Assembly: GCA_038209965.1 (NCBI GenBank)
Contig: JBBQXF010000082.1
Span: 1 to 22,028 of the forward strand
From: JALONO01 sp038209965
GTDB lineage: Bacteria; Bacteroidota; Bacteroidia; Cytophagales; Thermoflexibacteraceae
DNA: 22,028 bases
Reading direction: 5' to 3'
The position numbers were made by a program, and so were the translations under genes. Of the stretch, positions 7,646 to 14,755 are shown piece after piece. How positions within the stretch are numbered: the first letter of the stretch is position 1; the number at the start of each line of letters is the position of its first letter. The notes under the pieces were generated by a model that was not told the origin of the DNA, ran no database searches, and was given only the letters and a program-made list of their open reading frames with translations.

Positions 7646-10600
7646 ATGTTAGACAAAATCATTTATTTCTCGATCCACAACAAACTGATTGTGGGGATAT
7701 TCACCTTTTTTTTGGTCGTCTGGGGGAGCTATTCGTTCACCCAACTGCCCATTGATGCAGTGCCTGATGTAACCAACAATCAGGTACAGATCATCACCCG
7801 CAGCCCCTCACTGGCGGCGCCCGAGGTAGAACGGCTCATCACTTTCCCGGTGGAAATCACGATGGCCACCATTCCCAACTTGACCGAGATCCGGTCGTTT
7901 TCCCGCTTTGGCCTATCAGTAGTGACCATTGTGTTTTCTGACGACACCGATGTCTATTGGGCCAGACAACAGGTGTTTGAGCGGCTTACCCAAGCGCAGG
8001 CCCAGATTCCCCCGGGCGTGGGCAACCCCGAACTGGCGCCGCTCACCACTGGCCTTGGCGAAATTTATCAATATGTGATCCAAGTAAAACCGGGCTATGA
8101 GCAGAAATTTTCGGCCATGGAACTACGGAGCATCCAAGATTGGATTGTGCGCCGGCAGCTGCTGGGCACACTGGGCGTGGCTGATGTGAGCAGTTTTGGT
8201 GGCTACTTGAAGCAGTATGAAATTGCCGTGGATCCCGAAAAACTACGGGCCATGAACGTCTCTATTGGCGAAATATTCACCGCATTGGAACAAAACAACC
8301 AAAATACGGGTGGCGCCTACATTGACAAGCAGCCCAATGCGTATTTTATTCGCAGTGAGGGCCTGATCCTGTCATTGGACGACATCGGCCGGGTGGTGCT
8401 CAAAAACACCCCCAACGGTGTCCCTGTCCTGATCCGCGATGTGGCCAAGGTGCAATTTGGCCATGCCGTCCGCTACGGGGCCATGACCTACGATAACAAG
8501 GGTGAGGCCGTCGGTGGCATCGTGATGATGTTGAAGGGGGACAACTCGTCACAGGTAATTGCCAATGTCAAGGAACGGATCAAGCAAATACAAACCTCCC
8601 TGCCCGATGGATTAGCGATTGAAGGATTTTTGGATCGGACTAAACTGGTCAATAGCGCGATCAGGACAGTGGGCACCAACTTGGCCGAGGGGGCACTGAT
8701 CGTCATTTTCGTGTTAGTGGTGCTGTTGGGCAATTTGCGGGCGGGCTTGGTGGTGGCTTCGGTCATTCCCCTGGCCATGTTGTTTGCCTTTTCGCTGATG
8801 AACTTGTTTGGGGTTTCGGGCAATTTGATGAGTTTGGGGGCCATTGATTTTGGCCTTATTGTCGACGGGGCCGTCATTATCGTGGAAGCCACCATGCACC
8901 ACTTGGGCATCACCTCGATGCAAAAGCGCCTGACCCAACCAGAAATGGACGAAGAAGTTTATCAATCAGCCGTAAAAATTAGAAATTCAGCCGCATTCGG
9001 AGAAATTATCATCATGATTGTTTATCTCCCCATCTTGGCTCTGGCCGGTGTGGAGGGCAAGATGTTCAAACCAATGGCCCAGACGGTGGCTTTTTCCATC
9101 ATGGGGGCTTTCATCCTTTCGCTCACTTATGTGCCGATGGTCTCGGCCTTGTTTTTGAACAAATACACTTCCGGCAAAAGGACTTTTGCCGACCGGTTAG
9201 TGGCCTCTGTTCAGCGGCTTTACACCCCCATTCTCCGGGCTGCCCTCAAGTTCAAAGTGTCCGTCTTGGTCGCTTGTATTGCCGTTTTCGTGGTCGCCCT
9301 GTTGGTTTTCATGCAAATGGGAGGCGAGTTTATCCCTACCTTGGATGAGGGAGATTTTGCGGTCGATACCCGCGTAATGACGGGGGCTTCCCTCTCCGAA
9401 ACCGTGAGCGCCTCACTCCAAGCGGGCGGAATCTTGAAGGACAGTTTCCCCGAAGTGATCAAAGTGGTGGGCAAGATCGGGGCCAGTGAAATCCCGACCG
9501 ACCCCATGGCCATTGAGGCTTGTGACCTGATGGTGATCCTCAAGCCCAAAGAACAATGGACCAGTGCCGCTACCCGTGATGAACTGGCCGAAAAAATGCA
9601 AAAAGTACTGGCGGCCAATACGTTGGGCACTTCGTTTGGTTTTCAGCAGCCTATCCAAATGCGCTTTAACGAGCTGATCACGGGGATTCGCCAAGACGTG
9701 GCCATCAAAATTTATGGTGAAGACCTTGATAAACTGGTGGAACATGCCGATAAAATTGCTAAATTGATCGCCAATGTGGTGGGAGTCCGCGACTTGTACG
9801 TCGAAAAACTGTCGGGCCTGCCCCAAATTGTGGTCAGCTTCGACCGCGCCAAACTGGCCGAGTTTGGCATTTCGGTGGCGGAGGCCAACCGCGTGATCAA
9901 CACTGCTTTTGCCGGTGGCCTGGCCGGGCTGGTGTTTGAGGGCGAGCGGCGTTACGATCTGGTCGTCCGGTTTGATCAGAAAAATCGGCAGGGTATCACC
10001 GACGTGGCCAATTTATTTGTTTATACCAAAGATGGCCGCCAAGTCCCGCTCAACCAAGTGGCCAAAGTTGAGATGAAAACCAGCTACAACGAAATCCGGC
10101 GCGACGATGCCAAGCGGCGCATCTCGGTGGCGTTCAATGTGCGTGGGCGCGATGTGGAGAGCGTGGTCAAAGAAATCGAGGCCAGACTAAAGGCCAATTT
10201 CAAGTTCGAGCCGGGCTATTATTCTACTTACGGCGGGCAGTTCCAGAATTTGCAAGAGGCCAAAACCCGCTTGTCCATTGCAGTGCCCGCCGCTCTATCC
10301 CTCATTTTTATGTTGTTGTATTTTACATTTGGTTCCATCAAACAGGGAATCCTGATTTTTACGGCCATTCCGTTGTCGGCCATTGGGGGCATTTTTGCCC
10401 TGTGGCTGCGCGATATGCCCTTCAGCATTTCGGCCGGCATTGGTTTCATTGCCCTGTTTGGGGTTTCGGTGCTCAATGGAATCGTGCTCATCGGCGAGTT
10501 TAACCACCTCAAAAAAGAAGGGTTGACCAATTTGTACCGGATCGTGTTCATGGGCACGTCGGTTCGCTTGCGCCCAGTATTGATGACAGCGGCGGTGGCC

Positions 10601-12001
10601 AGCCTAGGTTTTTTGCCCATGGCGCTCTCGAACGGATCCGGGGCCGAAGTGCAGAAGCCCTTGGCCACGGTGGTCATTGGGGGCTTGTTGTCTTCCACCT
10701 TCCTCACTTTGGTGGTGCTGCCGTGCCTTTACATCCTCTTCGAGCAAGGTTTCAAAGCCAAGCGGGCAGTGGTATTGGCGGTATTGGGCTGGGTGATTTT
10801 GGCCAGTTTGGCCCCCCGGCAAGCTGTGGCCCAAGACTTGACCCTCCCGCAAGCCCTGACTGAAGCCACGACCAACAACTTGGCCGTCAAGGCGGGTCTT
10901 TACGAAATCGATCTGCAAAAAATACTGCGGCGCACGGCATCGGATCTGGGCAAAACTAACCTCACCTGGATGGCGGGCCAGTACAACAGCTTGAATTTTG
11001 ACAATAATTTCATGCTTTCCCAAGCCATTCCCTTTCCGACTACTTTTGGCCGACTGACCGATCTCTATGCCGCGCAACTCAAAAGCGGTGAACTCCGCCT
11101 CCGGATCACGCAAAATGAATTGGTCATGCAAGTAAAATCGGCCTATTACCACTTGGCCCATGCCCATGCCCAGCAACAGTTTTTGGCCCGCCAAGACAGC
11201 CTAATGCAGGAGTTTGTTCGGGCGGCCGATCTGCGCCTGCGCACGGGCGAGGGAACCGGGCTGGAAAAGTCAACTGCTGAAAATCAATGGTTCGAGATCA
11301 AAACCCTCCGATTGCAAAACCAGGCCGATATCGAGATTTATCAGGTGCAATTGCAAACCCTGATCAATAGTCCGGCCCAACGCGACATTGCTGATCGGCA
11401 ATTGCGCAGACGGGCCGCGCCCCCCATCGATACGGCCGCGCTGAACCAAAACCCCGGCTATGTCTTTTTGCAACAGCAGACCCAGGTGAGCCGCAAAATG
11501 ATTGGAGTCGAGCAAAGCCGCTTGTGGCCCGACCTTACGTTTGGTTATTTCAACCAATCGCTGATCGGGATGTATAAAATCAACGGCCAAGATCTGTTCT
11601 ACGATGGCCGCAAGCGGTTCAGCGGTTTTCAGGTCGGGATGGCCCTGCCGCTGTGGGCCAAGCCCCAAAAAGCCCGCATCGGGGCGGCCAAAATCACGGC
11701 CCAAGTAGCTCAGGCCCAGGCCGATCTGTTCCAAAAAAACCTCAAGGGCCAGTTGGAGCAAGCCGTAAAGCAGTTTAACAAATTTCAGTTTACCCTCAAC
11801 CAATTTGAGCAACAATCGCTGCCAAACATTGATCTGCTCCAATCGAACGCTCAAAAAGCCTTCAATGCGGGCGAAATTGGCTATTTGGAATATTCGCAGG
11901 CCCTCACTCGCGTACACAACGTCCGCCTGGCCTATTTGGCCGCGCTCAATGGCTACAACCAAGCCATTGTCCAGATCGAGTTTTGGTTGGGGATTGAGTA
12001 A
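7646..12001 (+). CDS. czcA: CzcA-type heavy-metal RND permease fused to a TolC-family outer-membrane factor
   Basis: The protein is 1451 aa in two parts. Residues 1 to about 1035 form a complete HME-RND permease. The TM4 motif DFGLIVDGAVIIVE (Asp401, Asp407, Glu414) matches CzcA, which exports divalent cations such as Zn, Co, Cd or Ni, rather than CusA (Cu/Ag). Residues 1063-1451 form a TolC-type outer-membrane efflux protein: LPQALTEATTNN at the start, then two repeats of long helices with beta segments (for example LSQAIPFPTTFGRL). The junction, residues 1038-1062, looks exactly like a signal peptide: AKR, a hydrophobic stretch AVVLAVLGWVILASLA, then AVA before QDL. It could be a 13th membrane helix or a signal peptidase site that releases the TolC part. 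No ATG lies at the junction, so the frame is a true fusion. Such fusions occur in Bacteroidota. The adaptor gene follows after 43 bp. Confidence 0.95.
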   Translation: MLDKIIYFSIHNKLIVGIFTFFLVVWGSYSFTQLPIDAVPDVTNNQVQIITRSPSLAAPEVERLITFPVEITMATIPNLTEIRSFSRFGLSVVTIVFSDDTDVYWARQQVFERLTQAQAQIPPGVGNPELAPLTTGLGEIYQYVIQVKPGYEQKFSAMELRSIQDWIVRRQLLGTLGVADVSSFGGYLKQYEIAVDPEKLRAMNVSIGEIFTALEQNNQNTGGAYIDKQPNAYFIRSEGLILSLDDIGRVVLKNTPNGVPVLIRDVAKVQFGHAVRYGAMTYDNKGEAVGGIVMMLKGDNSSQVIANVKERIKQIQTSLPDGLAIEGFLDRTKLVNSAIRTVGTNLAEGALIVIFVLVVLLGNLRAGLVVASVIPLAMLFAFSLMNLFGVSGNLMSLGAIDFGLIVDGAVIIVEATMHHLGITSMQKRLTQPEMDEEVYQSAVKIRNSAAFGEIIIMIVYLPILALAGVEGKMFKPMAQTVAFSIMGAFILSLTYVPMVSALFLNKYTSGKRTFADRLVASVQRLYTPILRAALKFKVSVLVACIAVFVVALLVFMQMGGEFIPTLDEGDFAVDTRVMTGASLSETVSASLQAGGILKDSFPEVIKVVGKIGASEIPTDPMAIEACDLMVILKPKEQWTSAATRDELAEKMQKVLAANTLGTSFGFQQPIQMRFNELITGIRQDVAIKIYGEDLDKLVEHADKIAKLIANVVGVRDLYVEKLSGLPQIVVSFDRAKLAEFGISVAEANRVINTAFAGGLAGLVFEGERRYDLVVRFDQKNRQGITDVANLFVYTKDGRQVPLNQVAKVEMKTSYNEIRRDDAKRRISVAFNVRGRDVESVVKEIEARLKANFKFEPGYYSTYGGQFQNLQEAKTRLSIAVPAALSLIFMLLYFTFGSIKQGILIFTAIPLSAIGGIFALWLRDMPFSISAGIGFIALFGVSVLNGIVLIGEFNHLKKEGLTNLYRIVFMGTSVRLRPVLMTAAVASLGFLPMALSNGSGAEVQKPLATVVIGGLLSSTFLTLVVLPCLYILFEQGFKAKRAVVLAVLGWVILASLAPRQAVAQDLTLPQALTEATTNNLAVKAGLYEIDLQKILRRTASDLGKTNLTWMAGQYNSLNFDNNFMLSQAIPFPTTFGRLTDLYAAQLKSGELRLRITQNELVMQVKSAYYHLAHAHAQQQFLARQDSLMQEFVRAADLRLRTGEGTGLEKSTAENQWFEIKTLRLQNQADIEIYQVQLQTLINSPAQRDIADRQLRRRAAPPIDTAALNQNPGYVFLQQQTQVSRKMIGVEQSRLWPDLTFGYFNQSLIGMYKINGQDLFYDGRKRFSGFQVGMALPLWAKPQKARIGAAKITAQVAQAQADLFQKNLKGQLEQAVKQFNKFQFTLNQFEQQSLPNIDLLQSNAQKAFNAGEIGYLEYSQALTRVHNVRLAYLAALNGYNQAIVQIEFWLGIE

Positions 12002-12044
12002 GCCTAGTCCAGTAATCTGTGTTTCTACTTTTATCTTCAAAAAA

Positions 12045-13220
12045 ATGAAAATATTCACCCCCCTTTTTCTTTGCGTGACTGCCATGTTGCTGCCGGCTTG
12101 CGGCGCGCCGACCCAAGAAGCTGCTACGGCAGCCGAGGTGGCCCCCACTGCCATGATGGTGGAAATCACCCCGGCCCAACAAAAAAACAACCACATCCAA
12201 CTAGGTGCCATCGAGCAAAAAGCCATGAGTGGGACCATCAAAGTGAACGGGGCAATCGAGGTGCCGCCCCAGAACTTGGTGAGCCTCAACGCCAAAATGG
12301 GCGGATTTGTGAAAAGTACCGACCTTTTGCAGGGACTTCCGGTGCGCAAGGGCCAATTGCTGGCCGTGATCGAGAACCAAGAATTCATTACCCTCCAACA
12401 AGACTACCTCGACGGCCTGAGCCGCTTGCAATACCTGCAGGCCGAGTTTGACCGCCAGAAACAGTTGAGTGCCGAGCAGGTGAGTGCCCAAAAAATTTTC
12501 CAGCAAGTGACGGCTGATTACGGTAGCTTACAAGCCCGGCTCAAGGCCATCGAAGCGCGGTTGCAATTGGTCAATGTAAACCTAGTCAACTTGAAACAGG
12601 GAAATTTGGTCAATGCGTACAGTATTTACTCCCCAGTGAACGGCATCGTCACCTCGGTCAACATCAATTTGGGCAAGTCGGTCACGGCGCAAGAAGTATT
12701 GGCCGAAATTACCGACGTGACCCACCTGCACGTGGTGCTCACGGTGTTTGAGCAGGATATCCCAAAAATCAAAGTGGGCCAGAAACTGCACCTCACCTTG
12801 GCCAACCAACCCGATAAAGTCCGTTATGCCAAAATCTTTTTGATCAATCCCCAAGTAAGGGCCGATCGCAGCATCGAAGTCCACTGCCACCTCGATGTGG
12901 CGGATGGCTCGTTGCCCCCCAATGCCTTTTTGATCGCCCAAATCGAGCTGGCCCCAACCACTGTGACGGCCCTGCCCGACGACGCTTTCGTCAACGATGC
13001 CGGCAATGACTATATTTTCGTGGCAGTGGATCAGCTAAAGCCCCGGCCAGACAGTAAATTGGTTTTGCAAATGGTGAAAGTGGGGAAGGGGATTGCCGAA
13101 AATGGATTCACCGAAGTGATTTTGCCCACTACCGTCCCGTTGCCCGGTAAAATGGTGGTGCGCAAGGGCGCGTTCACGTTGCTGTCCCAAATGAAAATGA
13201 GCGTCGAGGAGGAGGAATAG
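12045..13220 (+). CDS. czcB: CzcB/CusB-type periplasmic adaptor lipoprotein (membrane fusion protein) of the metal-efflux pump
   Basis: The adaptor links the inner-membrane pump to the outer-membrane channel. From ATG 12045 it is 391 aa, with a lipoprotein signal (LLPAC, lipid Cys near 20). The open frame continues upstream inside the pump gene, but only the ATG at 12045 places a signal peptide at the N-terminus. The first lipoyl half (about 75-120, VSLNAKMGGFV) is followed by a helical hairpin (about 125-190, Gln/Leu-rich coiled coil). The second lipoyl half follows (YSPVNGIVTSVNINLGKSV, about 195-215), then beta-barrel and membrane-proximal domains (about 225-391). The tail ends in MKMSVEEEE. 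No His-rich or Met-rich metal-binding N-terminal extension is visible. It is co-transcribed with the pump (43-bp gap), giving the order small Cys protein, pump-TolC, adaptor. Confidence 0.92.
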   Translation: MKIFTPLFLCVTAMLLPACGAPTQEAATAAEVAPTAMMVEITPAQQKNNHIQLGAIEQKAMSGTIKVNGAIEVPPQNLVSLNAKMGGFVKSTDLLQGLPVRKGQLLAVIENQEFITLQQDYLDGLSRLQYLQAEFDRQKQLSAEQVSAQKIFQQVTADYGSLQARLKAIEARLQLVNVNLVNLKQGNLVNAYSIYSPVNGIVTSVNINLGKSVTAQEVLAEITDVTHLHVVLTVFEQDIPKIKVGQKLHLTLANQPDKVRYAKIFLINPQVRADRSIEVHCHLDVADGSLPPNAFLIAQIELAPTTVTALPDDAFVNDAGNDYIFVAVDQLKPRPDSKLVLQMVKVGKGIAENGFTEVILPTTVPLPGKMVVRKGAFTLLSQMKMSVEEEE

Positions 13221-13294
13221 GCAAGCGGCCCACTGGCGGCTTGGGGCAAAAAAGATTGCCGCTATCCGCATTGATCGGTACTAGGGCATAAAAA

Positions 13295-13333
13295 CCGCTC
13301 CCCCCAAGGCAAAAGCTACTTTGGGGGGAGCGG
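13295..13333 (-). terminator. intrinsic terminator of the alcohol dehydrogenase gene (possibly shared with the convergent pump operon)
   Basis: CCGCTCCCCCCAA (13295-13307) pairs perfectly with TTGGGGGGAGCGG (13321-13333), a 13-bp stem with a 13-nt loop. On the - strand the stem is followed by TTTTTA (complement of 13290-13294), a good rho-independent terminator 48 bp after the dehydrogenase stop. It lies between convergent genes and may also stop + strand transcripts, though no T-run follows on that side. Confidence 0.82.
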
Positions 13334-13380
13334 ATCCATTGGGTTTTGATAATTTAATTCACTCGGCTATTCGTTTTCTG

Positions 13381-14427
13381 CTAGTTTAAAGTAGCCAAAT
13401 CTATAACAAAGCGGTACCGTACATCGCCCTTGAGCATTCTTTCGTAGGCTTCGTTGATGTCTTTGATCGCGATCAATTCTATGTCGCTCACAACATTGTG
13501 TTCGGCACAAAAGTCGAGCATTTCTTGCGTTTCAGCGATGCCCCCAATGAGCGAACCAGCGATACTTTTACGGCCAAAGATCAAATTTGTCGCCGGTATT
13601 TGGGCCGGGGTTGGTGGCACCCCCACACATACCATCACACCATTGGTGCGGAGCAAACTCAAGTAAAAACTGTAATCGTGCTCGGCCGATACCGTGTCCA
13701 AAATGAAATCAAAATAGCCGATCACCTGTTTGGTCTGCGCGGCATCCGAGGTCAAAACAAATTTATGGGCCCCAAGTCGTTTGGCGTCCGCTTCTTTGGC
13801 AGCGGTATGGCTCAGCATAGTAACTTCGGCCCCCATGGCCACGGCCAACTTAACTCCCATGTGCCCCAATCCGCCCAGCCCCAACACGCCCACCCGCGTG
13901 CCTTTGCCCACGTTCCAGTGTTTCAGTGGCGAATAAGTGGTGATTCCGGCACATAATAAAGGGGCGACCGCTGAAAGCGACAATTTTTCGGAAATGTGCA
14001 ACACAAACTCCTCGCGCACCACAATTGCGTGGCTGTAGCCGCCGTAAGTAACCCCACTGTCATCTCTTTCATTGCTGTTGTAGGTAAAGGTCGCGCCTTT
14101 CATGCAAAATTGCTCCAATCCTTGGCTGCAATTGGCGCACGTCTGGCAGCTATCCACCAAACAGCCTACCCCCGCCAAGTCCCCCACTTTAAAGTTTTTT
14201 ACCTCGGCCCCAACGGCGGTAATCCTGCCCACAATTTCGTGCCCCGGTACACTGGGGTACATGGTCCCGCCCCATTCGTTGCGGGCGGTGTGCAGATCGC
14301 TGTGGCAAACGCCACAATACAAGATGTCAATGGCAATGTCATTGGCTTTGGGCGCGCGCCGCTGAATGACGTGGGGAGCCAGCAATGCGGTGGCACTGGC
14401 TGCTGCATAAGATTTGGTCGGTTGCAT
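13381..14427 (-). CDS. zinc-dependent NAD(P)-dependent alcohol/aldehyde reductase, YahK/cinnamyl-alcohol-dehydrogenase type MDR
   Basis: A medium-chain dehydrogenase/reductase interconverting alcohols and aldehydes; members of this subgroup mostly reduce diverse aldehydes with NADPH. From ATG 14427 it is 348 aa, the usual family length; a start 12 codons upstream is possible but less likely. Catalytic zinc ligands are visible as Cys41 (GVCHSDLH), His63-Glu64 (PGHEIVG) and Cys159 (LLCAGIT). The structural zinc site is complete: Cys94, Cys97, Cys100, Cys108. The Rossmann nucleotide motif GLGGLGHMGVKLA is at about 183-195. Ser206 after the second strand (VTMLSHT) fits NADP preference (inference). 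The gene is monocistronic, with its own promoter and a strong terminator. The true substrate cannot be read from sequence. Confidence 0.95.
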   Translation of the reverse strand: MQPTKSYAAASATALLAPHVIQRRAPKANDIAIDILYCGVCHSDLHTARNEWGGTMYPSVPGHEIVGRITAVGAEVKNFKVGDLAGVGCLVDSCQTCANCSQGLEQFCMKGATFTYNSNERDDSGVTYGGYSHAIVVREEFVLHISEKLSLSAVAPLLCAGITTYSPLKHWNVGKGTRVGVLGLGGLGHMGVKLAVAMGAEVTMLSHTAAKEADAKRLGAHKFVLTSDAAQTKQVIGYFDFILDTVSAEHDYSFYLSLLRTNGVMVCVGVPPTPAQIPATNLIFGRKSIAGSLIGGIAETQEMLDFCAEHNVVSDIELIAIKDINEAYERMLKGDVRYRFVIDLATLN

Positions 14428-14450
14428 TTTTTTGTGTTTAAGATGTAAGG

Positions 14451-14481
14451 TAAAGATAGGCAAAATTCAGCAACCGGCCAA
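14451..14481 (-). promoter_or_regulatory. probable promoter of the alcohol dehydrogenase gene
   Basis: Read on the - strand, TATCTTTA (14458-14451) is a 7-of-8 match to TAnnTTTG, and TTG (14481-14479) lies exactly 20 bp upstream at the -33 position. Transcription would begin near 14445, about 18 nt before the ATG at 14427, which agrees with that start choice. Confidence 0.5.
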
Positions 14482-14703
14482 TAAAAAGCCGGATGGTCAA
14501 AAACGAAAACTGGCTGAGAATCAAGGGTTGTCGCAATTATTGAATGGATTTTTTGGCAGCGGCTGCCCCATTGAAACTTTGGTTGTGTGCGCATGGATCG
14601 CAACGGTCCTGCCACTTTCACGCCCCGGCCGGACCAGTTTAGCGGCGATCTGTCCAATTTTTCAAGCGGCGGATGGCAAACTTGGCTGCGCCGGCCGGGA
14701 AAC
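14482..14703. other. intergenic region between the dehydrogenase promoter and the carB terminator
   Basis: No gene is supported here. The stretch contains two CCGGCCGG-type palindromic patches (near 14626-14634 and 14690-14698) and otherwise unremarkable sequence. Short open frames are present but have no family features. Confidence 0.5.
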
Positions 14704-14733
14704 AAAAAAGGCAGCCCACCGCTGGGCTGCCTT
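14704..14733 (-). terminator. intrinsic terminator of carB
   Basis: AAGGCAGCCCA (14708-14718) pairs perfectly with TGGGCTGCCTT (14723-14733), loop CCGC. On the - strand the stem runs into a T-run (complement of 14709-14704), 22 bp beyond the carB stop codon. This supports the short CarB C-terminus as the natural gene end rather than an artefact. Confidence 0.88.
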
Positions 14734-14755
14734 CGTCAATGGGACCGGGCCGGGA

